64,000 nucleotides of DNA from Sabethes cyaneus (Eukaryota > Arthropoda > Insecta > Diptera > Culicidae), in contig NC_071354.1 of NCBI RefSeq assembly GCF_943734655.1, positions 35,001-99,000 on the forward strand, written 5' to 3'. Shown here one piece after another: positions 46,986 through 58,109 of the stretch. The notes under the pieces are model-generated. The model was not told where the DNA came from and ran no database searches. It worked only from the letters and a program-made list of their open reading frames with translations. Position 1 is the stretch's first letter. Each line of letters starts with the position of its first letter. Both the position numbers and the translations under genes were made by a program.

Positions 46986-49036
46986 ACCTTTGTTATACTA
47001 TAACAAAGGTTTAGGAATTGGTCGAAAAACACGAAATTGATCCGAGGCCCGGAGGGCCGAGCCACATATACCAATCGACAGGGTTCGACGAACTGAGCAA
47101 TGTCTGTGTGTGTGTGTGTGTGTGTATGTGTGTATGTATGTGCGGGGCGCAACTTTTCTATCGCCTGTTTCTCGGAGATGGCTGAACCGATTTGTTCGCT
47201 ATTAGTCTCATTTGAAAGGTATTATTGCCTAGCATATCACTATTGAATTGTTTCGTGGTCCGACTTTTCGTTTGAAAGTTATAAGTAAAAACGTGAAAAT
47301 TACGTGACACGATTTTCTCCGGAACCAAATGACCGATTTCAACGATCTTAGTGTCGAATGAAAGCTCTTATTAAGGCTAAATTTTTCGAATAAATTTTAT
47401 TGAAAACAAATGAGTAGTTTAAAAGTTATGCTTAAAAAACCTGTTTTGACAAGGTAATAATTATCGCCTGTTTCTTGGAGATGGCTAAACCGATTTCGGC
47501 GCTATTAGTCTCATTTGAAAGGTAACATAGCCTAATAGATCACTATTGATTTGTTTTTTGATCGGACGTTTAATTTGGAAGTTATGAGCAATTGAATATA
47601 ACACATTAAAATTTACAATAATTTATAACAATTCATCCAAGATAGTTTATCTAGTTTGATTTATTTTGGCATCAAAGTAGAGATTTTAATGCTGCAAATA
47701 TATCTGCAAAATTTCAGAAGACTTGGTTTTGCCGATCAAAAGATATTAACCCTCCAACACTTGTGCCAACTTTTGTAATACGGTTACTCGCGCACACAAT
47801 GGTCCAAAACCAAAAAGACATGCGCTCTAGAGTTTTGACTGCGAAAACTTGGTTTTAAATTTATGGAACCTTCGTAAGAATTTCTTGAAATTGAAAGCTC
47901 TATGGTCTGGTGGAATTTAAATTTTGATTAATCCCCCTAAAAGTGAAATAAAAAAATTATTTTTCTTCAGCTTCAATATAACATATTGATGTGTTCTGCA
48001 AAGTTTTAGAACATATTATTACAAGAAATTTTGTTGAATACAGTAACCTTCTATCTATTCAGCGAAGATAGCAAAATCTTATTTATTGTGTATATTAATT
48101 TTTAAATCAGTTTTTCTATTTTAGCTCTTTTTGTAATTATTGTATGACTTGTTCATGTACTGCAAAATTGTACAAATAGTAAAAATACACAACTTTGCTG
48201 AAAATAGCATACCTCTATGTTTGCTTGTTTAGGAACCGTAGAACTTTGATTATAAAAAATACCCAAATTTTGACCCCGAATTACTAGACTACCAGCAGAC
48301 GGATACATTTTAAACATTTTACATTTGCTGATAGTTTTGCTGCATACAGACACCATTTTTCCATATGAAGAAATGAGATAAAATTCCAGTTGGGGTCAAT
48401 TGCGGTACACCTCACATGCTGACTGCTTCGTTTCTGTGATGTCAGTTTATGCTGATCTATTTTCCCAACAATTTAAAATATTAATGCATTGAATAATTAT
48501 GACATTTTGCTCATAACAAGGTAATTGAAGAATATACGTTAGTTAAACAGCGATTTGTAACTTTATAACAATATGGCATTCAAAAACCTACACGTGTTGT
48601 ACAAAATGTGTGAATAATTGAAGGTTAATAAAAATTGATGAAATTTATTGATGTCAATCAAAAAGAATGGCATTACAGGAATTTATGCATAGTTCAAAAA
48701 CCTATAAACTAGACCTTTACTACGGAATGTATATGTTAAAGAATAATATTTCCTCTTACAACTTGCTTTTATTTGCACTTACTCAAATTAAAACAACCAA
48801 CTTACCCTTTCTCAGTAATTTCATGAAAAAAGGAACTATCAAAATTTATAAGTGCTGCTATTTTGTTCAAATTTTGTAAACTTATTCAATTTCCAAAAAT
48901 TTTATGAAAACCAACGCACTACGCAACGTTAACCAATAGATGAATTATGTTCCAAAGACGTGTCGATTTCTATCTCAAAGAGCAAGTAAGACCGTATAAC
49001 AAAGGTTACTTTCACCACTAGGTGGATTAAATCGGG
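46986..49036 (+). mobile_element. Complete H family (Helentron/HINE-like) element, about 2.05 kb
   Basis: This is the best reference copy. It has the 5' hairpin ACCTTTGTTATAC/TATAACAAAGGT, then AGGCCCGGAGGGCCGAG, a (TG)n tract at about 47103-47145, and several repeats of a GAGATGGCTGAACCG-like and AAAGTTATGAG-like module. Near the end are GTATAACAAAGG (inverse of the start), the CCACTAGGTGG hairpin and GGATTAAATCGGG. It is flanked by T runs on both sides (GTTTT and TTTTTT). No Rep/helicase ORF. The class is inferred from hairpin placement and T-rich targets. Confidence 0.78.
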
Positions 49037-49042
49037 TTTTTT

Positions 49043-49490
49043 CCATTGGTGTAACTAAAAGGGGTAGGGGGGTAGGAGGGCTAACCCCTCCATAGAAAAA
49101 TTACACTTAGTTTTTTGAATTTAATAAAAAACTATAGTTTGATAACTTTAGATAATAACAACTTGAGAGTAATTTTTATATGCATCACAGTAAATGGAAA
49201 ATTATAGACTAATGTGTTTTTTTTCCATTGGCGTAACTAAAGGGGGTAGGGGGTAGGAGGGCTAATCCCTCCATAGAAAAATTACACTTAGTTTTTTAAA
49301 TTTAATAAAAAAACTTTAGTTAGATAACTTTAGATAATAACAACTTGAGAGTAATTTTTATATGCATCACAGTTATAAGATCCCATGCATTAATGTGCAT
49401 TTGATATTAATTTGCCAACGAAATAAAATGCTTCGAAAAATGCCTAGGGCTAAAGCCCCCCATGAAAATGAGCGCTAGTTCCGCCAATGG
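49043..49490. mobile_element. MITE with CCATTGGCGTAACTA termini and an internal tandem duplication
   Basis: The left end CCATTGGTGTAACTA and right end TAGTTCCGCCAATGG are inverted. The first ~175 bp are present twice in tandem (49043-49219 and 49225-49376), including TAACAACTTGAGAGTAATTT. The unit starts twice with the same terminus, as if a second element had inserted into or replicated at the end of the first. Flanks are T runs. Confidence 0.65.
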
Positions 49491-49748
49491 TTTTTTTGTT
49501 TTCTTAACATTACATTGCCTTAATTAACGGTGACAACTAAGCTTTTGGAATTTATTTCTCAAGCTGTCAAAAAAGGACAAAGATACTTGAAGATCTGATT
49601 TACTGAAATTAAAGATACATTGTCCACGGTCCGCTGTCGGCTGTTCGGCGAAGCTTCCGTTTGATATTGGAACAGGAGTGTTGTACGGCCATCATGTGTA
49701 CTTTGCGAATGCATCTCTTGATTCTACCAATCAAATACAGTAGTCCTC

Positions 49749-49840
49749 CGAATAAGGCGGTTTCGAATAAAAACGTTTCCAATAAGGACGGTCTCGAGTT
49801 ATTCCATTAAGGCGCTCGAACGTCCTTATTGGGTTCTACG
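49749..49840. repeat. Pogo/Tigger-like terminus, partial
   Basis: TACAGTAGTCCTCCGAATAA followed by GGCGG, TCGAATAAAAACG and AATAAGGACGG resembles the TA-CAGT...-type ends of pogo-like MITEs. Only one end was found. The stretch from 49840 to 50300 holds nothing else I recognise. Confidence 0.4.
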
Positions 49841-50302
49841 TAGCATATGGGAATTGACTTAATTGGTTTCAACGTGGAATAACTCGTGATCTGGACCGTA
49901 CTGAACATTGGTGTCTTCGACAAAGTTGTTCAGTAGATGAACGGGTTAGTCTACCACCTTCAAGATTGTATGGAAAATAGTGTAGAACTGACTTGCCATA
50001 ACTTATGATCCTGGTAATACCAGAAGTAGCTTGCTTCGGAAAGGTTGTTTAAGTTACAGTGGTTATTTAACTATTTAGGAAATTAGTTAATATTTTGCTC
50101 ATTATTCAACATATTGCTGGGCGCTTACACAAATTCTCTGCAAACTGCAACGTTAGCAGTCGATGAAATTCTTTAGAGTGTTTTTACTGCTCGCATTAAA
50201 CTTGCAACAGACATGATTATTATACTGCAACACGAGAAAACTGAATTACTAAAAGTAACATTACGTATGCCGTTAACTTTACATTTTTAATGCTGTGTGA
50301 TA

Positions 50303-51190
50303 TTAATGCCTGTTAAGTTGTTGCAAGTTTCGGTTTAAAAAAATTAGTGATAAAAATGCAACATAAATCACTGAGGCAGATTTGTTGGGTTGTGGGTTTT
50401 GGGTACAAATGGGATCGAATGGGTATTCAGGAACAATTGTGTTTTTGGTGTAATGGGATGCCATATCTGGCCAAAACTCGTATTGTCCATCTACATGAGT
50501 TTTTGTAGAAACGGGATCAAAATTTACAAGCATTCGTTCTGGTAGGTACACATCTTGATTGACTGCTACACCAGAGGGCTTGAACCATGGCTTCGAAGCA
50601 CCTCTCTCGGAAATGGCAATGTACAGCATAACTTTCTGTTCAAATTTATGTTTAAACCTATATTTTATGTTTGGAGATGCAGTAGAACTATTCATGGAAT
50701 AGTATCGATCATTTCCGGGAATGTGTGTCTTCGAAAGAAGGAAGTAACTTTTGTTGTCCAAAACTAAAAATTTTTCGGAATAATTCGTTATCAACCTGCC
50801 GCATTGGGATTTCAACATCGAAATCTATCCCTCAATATATTCCGGGGCTCTAGTCTTTTTTCGACACTTTATTCCGACTCTTTGCAATGTTTTGCAGATG
50901 TACTGGTGGGAACAGTTGAGCTTTTTTGCGGCATCCCGTTGGCTCACGGAATCCTTGCTGTTGAAGGCACGAGAAAGAGAACGAAATCCTTCTGCGTCAA
51001 TAATTTTGGCTGGTTTTCCGCTACATTGCTTGCGAGTAGTTGTTGAGGATCTTAACCGCAAAATTTTCGCTTTTAAAATGTTGTACCGTTTATGCTTCTT
51101 GTTATGACGCCATTTTGAGCAAAACTTGACAAGCCTAAAGAAAGCTAAAAATAATGTCAGAAAGAGGAAACAGAGAGCTAACGCATACAC
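50303..51190 (-). pseudogene. Mariner-type (IS630-Tc1-mariner) transposase, inactive
   Basis: An N-terminal helix-turn-helix region (GKPAKIIDAEGFRSLSRAFN, VSQRDAAKKLNCSHQYICKT) precedes a DDE domain. The first catalytic aspartate is in VLDNKSYF and the second in FWPDMASHY. The third acidic residue, expected about 37 residues later in a PPNCP...E-type block, is lost to a frameshift. A single in-frame TAG near 50813 splits it. The motif wording is closest in my memory to mosquito DD37E elements. The codons before the HTH (MYALALCFLF) are probably not original. Confidence 0.72.
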
Positions 51191-51293
51191 ACTCTCATTT
51201 CTCGCTGAGCTTGTTTGTTGTTGTGCATAGGGGCACTAAATTCCAAAATTTTGGTTGTCACCCGTTATACCATTACAATTTAATTTTAATTAA

Positions 51294-51936
51294 GGGGACA
51301 TAAACGACTAAAAGTTTTGATGAATGAATTTTTATTTCAGAGCATTCCTGTGCGGTGTGGAACAACCTCGATGGAATAAAAGGCCGCTCCTGTAAAAACA
51401 CGATTTTCAAACTTTATGTACCTTTTTCTCCGAAACTACACAACGTATTAAAACAAACTTTTTTTTGTTTTGTTGGTAGAAGCTTGACAAAGACTTTTAT
51501 AACTTTTGAGCTGTGTGCATAAAACACAAGCAGAGAAAAAAGAAAAAGAAGACAAAATTTTAATTTTTCAACCATTTTTTTTCTCCTTTTTCTTTTTTCT
51601 CATACTGTGTTTCGCTAACAAAGCTCAAAAGTTATAAAAGTCTTGGCCAAGCTTCTACCAATAAAACAAAAGTTTGTTTCAATATGTTGTGTAGTTTCTG
51701 AGAAAATGTGCATAAAGTATTAAAATTGTGTTTTTACACGAGCGGCCTTTTATTTCATCGAGGTTGTTCCACACCGCGCTGGAATGCTCATGTGTATGAT
51801 CGTTTTTCGCCCACTTCCCCTGCTCGGATCATTACAAAATTAGTATCAAAATAAGCGAAAAAGACTATAGAATCAAAATCTGAAATAAAAAAAAATTATG
51901 ATGATTCTTCCATAATTTTTAGTCGTTTATGTCCCC
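51294..51936. mobile_element. TTAA-flanked foldback MITE, 643 bp
   Basis: Ends GGGGACATAAACGACTAAAA and TTTTAGTCGTTTATGTCCCC-like (one added T) are bordered by TTAA at 51290-51293 and 51937-51940. The inversion continues for about 250 bp per arm: GTGTGGAACAACCTCGATG against CATCGAGGTTGTTCCACAC, and AAGTCTTGGCCAAGCTTCTA against the matching left arm. The whole transcript would fold into one long hairpin. Confidence 0.8.
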
Positions 51937-51940
51937 TTAA

Positions 51941-52600
51941 CAACAGACGAAGGAAATAATGGAAGAAAATAATGATGTGTACAGCATTTTTAGAGTAGGA
52001 CAAGACGCAAAATGATTCTTCATATAGTTCAATTGTAGCACAATATCGGTGGATCACACTGGCCTAAGTAGAATCGTTTCAGTTAGAATCTGGTGGAAAT
52101 TGGCTCGGAATAAAGCCCTGGCTAACGTTGGGATTTCCGAATCGAATATTAGGGTTGTTCTTATTAGGGTTAATTAGATTAATTTTGGATTACTTTACTA
52201 TCAATTACACTATAAGTTTAAGTTGGTTGTAGTGTTGAAAAAAATTAAATATAGTTTTTTTCAATAAAATAGATGTAAGATTTAGATTTTGGTTTTAAGT
52301 TACAGTTTTTATTTTAGCATAGGTTGAAATATTTCAACGTTAATCACATTATTTGGGTAAAATGTATAAAGTTCTGAATAAGTTTCAGAATATCTTTTCT
52401 ACATGCGCGTCTATACCTTTGACATCCTGGGTTTTATATCATATTAGAGCATTTGCCTAGAATGTGTAATACGTGTTCTTTACACATTAGCTGGGTAACA
52501 CAGAGAAAGTGACACCAGTTTGGCTGAAAGCTTCCCACTTAAACGAGGATGCGAGTCAGTCTCGCAGGATAGTAAAATCAATAGAATAACCGTCACGCAG
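51941..52600. other. 3' flank of the Fas3-like gene, nothing else recognised
   Basis: AT-rich DNA between the foldback MITE and the end of the Fas3-like transcript. No repeats or coding frames recognised. Confidence 0.35.
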
Positions 52601-52608
52601 AGTTCTGT

Positions 52609-52634
52609 TTTATTGATTCAAGATGAAGTTTATT
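52609..52634 (-). terminator. Polyadenylation signals of the Fas3-like gene
   Basis: Two AATAAA hexamers on the minus strand lie at 52629-52634 and 52609-52614, about 28 and 48 bases past the stop codon. Their position supports a short 3' UTR and a genuine end of the transcript here. Confidence 0.65.
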
Positions 52635-52661
52635 TGTAATATATTTAGATATTCAGACAAC

Positions 52662-52849
52662 TCATTCGAAAGTTGTTATTTTAAGCTGAGTTTCGGTTGA
52701 ACCGCTCGGGTGCCGCGCTTTACAAATGATTTTTTTCCCATTGTCGCTTTCTTGTACTTGGCGTTGTAGTACTTGCTGAACGGTACTGGTTCCTAGGTCA
52801 TCACGAGATACGAATGGAGACGAAAGGCCTTCGTAAATAAGCTGATCAT
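52662..52849 (-). CDS. Fas3-like paralog, last exon: second half of the final Ig domain
   Basis: After acceptor TTCTGTATAG it reads DQLIYEGLSSPFVSRDDL, then VQQVLQRQVQESDNGKK, the cysteine in IICKARH, and ends QLKITTFE followed by TGA at 52662-52664. Entry is phase 1, at the intron position shared with Fas3 Ig2. There is no hydrophobic tail and no GPI-type C-terminus, so the product appears secreted unless another 3' exon is used. Confidence 0.83.
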
Positions 52850-52907
52850 CTATACAGAAGTGAAAAAAATGGTTATTTCTGTTTTACTTTTTAATGACTT
52901 GATTTAC

Positions 52908-53090
52908 CTAAAAACCACAAAAATGTTGCCGGTGGTGTACCGTCACGTGATATACATTGAATAACCATGCTTGATCCTATTTTGAATGAGCCGTTACTGG
53001 TGTGAATGTCACTTGAGATAACAAGCTGTGGAGGTGATGGTTTAATTTCTCTTAACTCGTGTTGCTTACTTTCATATTTCGTATTGTTTG
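52908..53090 (-). CDS. Fas3-like paralog exon: linker and first half of the final Ig domain
   Basis: It reads NNTKYESKQHELREIKPSPP, QLVISSDIHTSNGSFKIGSS, then the cysteine in MVIQCISRDG and the tryptophan in FLWFL. It ends in phase 1 at GTAAAT. The acceptor is TTTCTTCAACAG. The preceding intron is only about 52 bases. Confidence 0.83.
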
Positions 53091-53142
53091 CTGTTGAAGA
53101 AAAATACATATAATTTTGTTTTAAACATTTTAATATACAAAC

Positions 53143-53472
53143 ATTTTCTAAGTTTAATAGGTAGTATCGTTTCCACATATCCACTTGGATAGGAGTCGTG
53201 TGTTGCTCGGCATATTAGTCGTTTTCGATTGTCTTCCACGGCCACCGATTTTCGAAAGAATTGCTGGACAGTTGTTTTTCTTCGTACAGTTTCCGAGAAG
53301 GCTGCTCCTAATTCTTGAGTTATTGGAGCATCATCTAAGTACCAGGATAGTTCAGCACCTGGCCATCCATTTCTAGAAATACATCTCGCCACAAGAGGCT
53401 TTCCATAGTCAAATTCACCATTTCTGGCATCTATATTGCTAGACAATTCTATCACTGGAGGTGAGGGAGGAA
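53143..53472 (-). CDS. Fas3-like paralog exon: complete Ig2 domain in a single exon
   Basis: It reads PPSPPVIELSSNIDARNGEF, cysteine in LVARCISRNG, tryptophan in LSWYLDD, VRRKTTVQQFFRKSVAVEDN and cysteine in LICRATH, ending near ILPIKLRK. Unlike Fas3 Ig2 and the following domain, no intron splits it after the WYL motif, so the intron was lost here (or never present). The donor chosen, T/GTTTGT, is weak but is the only one that keeps the phase with the next exon. Confidence 0.8.
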
Positions 53473-53538
53473 CTATTTTAATGAAATGAAGAATTAGCAT
53501 AAGCTGGCCATTATTAATACATATATGTAAAACTTCAC

Positions 53539-53750
53539 CTTTAATCATAATTTCTATTGTTCCTTTGTGTGTTTGTCCATTTATTGCGACAGTACACTCG
53601 AAGATACCATCATATTCTGGAATAATTCTATCCAATGTAACTCCACATGATCCTTGGCTCCATCCTTCTCCGTAGAAAGTAATACCTGGCACAGGAGTCG
53701 GAAGTCGTTCACTACTAGCAAATGGAGCAGGTACTCCTGGTACTTTAACA
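53539..53750 (-). CDS. Fas3-like paralog exon: second half of Ig1
   Basis: After one base completing a codon it reads VKVPGVPAPFASSERLPTPV, the Fas3-type block GITFYGEGWSQGSCGVTLDR, and the cysteine in GIFECTVAINGQ, ending IEIMIK. It aligns with exon 4702-4910 in length (212 against 209), phase and every landmark (F/QYFGxG, GVCGV/GSCGV). Acceptor TTTCTTACAG, donor GTGAAG. Confidence 0.86.
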
Positions 53751-53832
53751 CTGTAAGAAATATTTTTTTGTAGTAGTTGATATTTTTAGTTTTAATTCTA
53801 CCAGTTTTTGTGTTCTGTTTTTTTAAACTTAC

Positions 53833-53950
53833 ATGCAAAAGTCGATTGATTGACCACCAGGTACTTTACACAATAAATTCACATTTCGTTGGCCTTCAGA
53901 AACAAATAGTTGCTTTGGAAAAGTTAAAACATCTAGGCCATTGCATAACA
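53833..53950 (-). CDS. Fas3-like paralog exon: first half of Ig1
   Basis: The exon is 118 bases, exactly the length of the Fas3 exon at 8179-8296, with the same entry phase 1 and exit phase 2. It reads LCNGLDVLTFPKQLFVSEGQ, then RNVNLLCKVPGGQSIDFC before donor GTAAGT. RNVNLLC...DFC parallels RNVSLMC...GFC. The upstream signal exon was not found between here and the window end, and the (CTATA)n tract and TTAA elements lie in that direction. Confidence 0.84.
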
Positions 53951-54610
53951 CTGAAATTTTATTGAGAGATCATTTTATAATTCTGATTGAGAATATATGT
54001 AACACACCAACAAACATTTGTAGTAAAACAATTACTTGGATTTTCTTTACTTTAGGAATCATAATCAAACCAACACTTGATGATTATCTACAAAATAAAT
54101 AGGACTCAAACTTGTTCGAAACAGTATAAATGCGGTTTTTTTCTTTATTGCAATGCAATATTTCAAATTCAGAACGAACCGACAAACGACACTTGATTGA
54201 ATGAATAAGTCTAGAGACACGCTGGCTTTAAATTCTGTTTTAGCCAAAATGCAAACGCATTGTGAGGCGGTCAGTTAGCAGTGTGACGATTGCTGCGCGT
54301 GAAGCATGTAATTTCATAGTTCTAGTATTACAATTTGTCTATTAATATGATGATTGAAATTTACTTACAAAATCTCTATTAATCGCTCTACGGACTCTTG
54401 TATAACGCAACTCTTTCATAATAAATTCAATTCGTACATATTTAGAAACGTGCCCGCATATATTACTCTATTTTTCACTTTTTTGTTGATGTTTCTCAAT
54501 CGTATCGTGGGCCAGTAAGCTAGTAAGTAAGCAGTATAGAAAACTACGGACTGCTATACTATACTATACTCTATTTGAAAATATTTGAAAAATATATTAC
54601 TATTCTATAA
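53951..54610. other. Upstream intron or 5' region of the Fas3-like gene
   Basis: I searched the minus strand for a signal-peptide exon ending in phase 1 before a GT and found none that is convincing. A strong donor-like GTAAGT at 54367-54362 follows a frame beginning MKELRYTRVRRA, but its phase is 0 and it is not hydrophobic, so it does not fit. Confidence 0.4.
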
Positions 54611-57508
54611 CTATACTATACTATACTATACTATACTATACTATACTATACTATACTATACTATACTATACTATACTATACTATACTATACTATACTATA
54701 CTATACTATACTATACTATACTATACTATACTATACTATACTATACTATACTATACTATACTATACTATACTATACTATACTATACTATACTATACTATA
54801 CTATACTATACTATACTATACTATACTATACTATACTATACTATACTATACTATACTATACTATACTATACTATACTATACTATACTATACTATACTATA
54901 CTATACTATACTATACTATACTATACTATACTATACTATACTATACTATACTATACTATACTATACTATACTATACTATACTATACTATACTATACTATA
55001 CTATACTATACTATACTATACTATACTATACTATACTATACTATACTATACTATACTATACTATACTATACTATACTATACTATACTATACTATACTATA
55101 CTATACTATACTATACTATACTATACTATACTATACTATACTATACTATACTATACTATACTATACTATACTATACTATACTATACTATACTATACTATA
55201 CTATACTATACTATACTATACTATACTATACTATACTATACTATACTATACTATACTATACTATACTATACTATACTATACTATACTATACTATACTATA
55301 CTATACTATACTATACTATACTATACTATACTATACTATACTATACTATACTATACTATACTATACTATACTATACTATACTATACTATACTATACTATA
55401 CTATACTATACTATACTATACTATACTATACTATACTATACTATACTATACTATACTATACTATACTATACTATACTATACTATACTATACTATACTATA
55501 CTATACTATACTATACTATACTATACTATACTATACTATACTATACTATACTATACTATACTATACTATACTATACTATACTATACTATACTATACTATA
55601 CTATACTATACTATACTATACTATACTATACTATACTATACTATACTATACTATACTATACTATACTATACTATACTATACTATACTATACTATACTATA
55701 CTATACTATACTATACTATACTATACTATACTATACTATACTATACTATACTATACTATACTATACTATACTATACTATACTATACTATACTATACTATA
55801 CTATACTATACTATACTATACTATACTATACTATACTATACTATACTATACTATACTATACTATACTATACTATACTATACTATACTATACTATACTATA
55901 CTATACTATACTATACTATACTATACTATACTATACTATACTATACTATACTATACTATACTATACTATACTATACTATACTATACTATACTATACTATA
56001 CTATACTATACTATACTATACTATACTATACTATACTATACTATACTATACTATACTATACTATACTATACTATACTATACTATACTATACTATACTATA
56101 CTATACTATACTATACTATACTATACTATACTATACTATACTATACTATACTATACTATACTATACTATACTATACTATACTATACTATACTATACTATA
56201 CTATACTATACTATACTATACTATACTATACTATACTATACTATACTATACTATACTATACTATACTATACTATACTATACTATACTATACTATACTATA
56301 CTATACTATACTATACTATACTATACTATACTATACTATACTATACTATACTATACTATACTATACTATACTATACTATACTATACTATACTATACTATA
56401 CTATACTATACTATACTATACTATACTATACTATACTATACTATACTATACTATACTATACTATACTATACTATACTATACTATACTATACTATACTATA
56501 CTATACTATACTATACTATACTATACTATACTATACTATACTATACTATACTATACTATACTATACTATACTATACTATACTATACTATACTATACTATA
56601 CTATACTATACTATACTATACTATACTATACTATACTATACTATACTATACTATACTATACTATACTATACTATACTATACTATACTATACTATACTATA
56701 CTATACTATACTATACTATACTATACTATACTATACTATACTATACTATACTATACTATACTATACTATACTATACTATACTATACTATACTATACTATA
56801 CTATACTATACTATACTATACTATACTATACTATACTATACTATACTATACTATACTATACTATACTATACTATACTATACTATACTATACTATACTATA
56901 CTATACTATACTATACTATACTATACTATACTATACTATACTATACTATACTATACTATACTATACTATACTATACTATACTATACTATACTATACTATA
57001 CTATACTATACTATACTATACTATACTATACTATACTATACTATACTATACTATACTATACTATACTATACTATACTATACTATACTATACTATACTATA
57101 CTATACTATACTATACTATACTATACTATACTATACTATACTATACTATACTATACTATACTATACTATACTATACTATACTATACTATACTATACTATA
57201 CTATACTATACTATACTATACTATACTATACTATACTATACTATACTATACTATACTATACTATACTATACTATACTATACTATACTATACTATACTATA
57301 CTATACTATACTATACTATACTATACTATACTATACTATACTATACTATACTATACTATACTATACTATACTATACTATACTATACTATACTATACTATA
57401 CTATACTATACTATACTATACTATACTATACTATACTATACTATACTATACTATACTATACTATACTATACTATACTATACTATACTATACTATACTATA
57501 CTATACTA
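54611..57508. repeat. (CTATA)n satellite-like tract, about 2,898 bp
   Basis: About 580 perfect CTATA pentamers run without an interruption that I can see. A few imperfect units lie just before it (54557-54575). The right edge abuts the interior of a truncated TTAA MITE. The 974-codon open frame across it (a Tyr-Thr-Ile-Leu-Tyr repeat) is an artefact of a repeat without stops. Confidence 0.95.
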
Positions 57509-58104
57509 AAAAAGACAAAGTTACAACTACCGCGCATGTTTGGAGCGATTACACAGCGAATAAAAACATTAACGCCGTTTTTCTCGAAACCAGGTTTTCA
57601 AAGCCGGTACCATAAATATCTCAAGAGCGGCTCAAGCAATTTACTTGCTTCTTTTTTTGTTTATAAGCTTATAAAATTATCTTGTCTTTGACCCATCGTT
57701 TTTTCGATATTGCAATTTATGTATTTTTTAGAAACGTTTAAAGTTAATTTTTCGACTAAAAAACTGGCTTTTTGGCTGAATGTCTGCCATTTTGTTATGA
57801 GTTCGGATTTTAAAAAATGGATGGGTCAAAGACAAGATAATTTAATATACTTTCATGTCATGTTTCATGTCAGCCCCCGAGCGCATATCCATGGTACCGC
57901 AATTCATGTTTTTTCGAATGATCATGTTCAAGGAGCCGTTGAGGAGGAAGGAGAGGTTCTCATATGTAAACAAAATTGTAAATATTAGTATAAAATGCAA
58001 TGTTTAGAATGCAAAAAAACCCGAATCGATTTGCCTTTCGCGTTATCAAGAAAAAAATATTTGAAACAAGGCCAAAAATATGGTGTAAGAAGTACTATAC
58101 CCCC
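57509..58104 (-). mobile_element. TTAA MITE, second copy, truncated at the satellite
   Basis: In reverse it matches 45106-45725 (AAACCTGGTTTCGAGAAAAA, GCCATTTTGTTATG, TGATCATGTTCAAGGAGCCG). Its outer end GTACTATACCCCC is followed by TTAA at 58105-58108. About 110 bp of the other end is missing where the (CTATA)n tract begins. Confidence 0.78.
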
Positions 58105-58109
58105 TTAAG

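Noticed and set aside
54362..54420. Signal-peptide exon for the Fas3-like gene (frame MKELRYTRVRRA)
   Set aside because: It ends in phase 0 at the donor and is charged rather than hydrophobic, so it cannot join exon 53833-53950.
54611..57508. Array of TATA-box promoters
   Set aside because: TATA-like words are an unavoidable result of the repeat unit; no transcription start evidence.
54585..57509. 974-codon ORF on the plus strand
   Set aside because: It is the CTATA pentamer tract, which contains no stop in that frame; not a protein.
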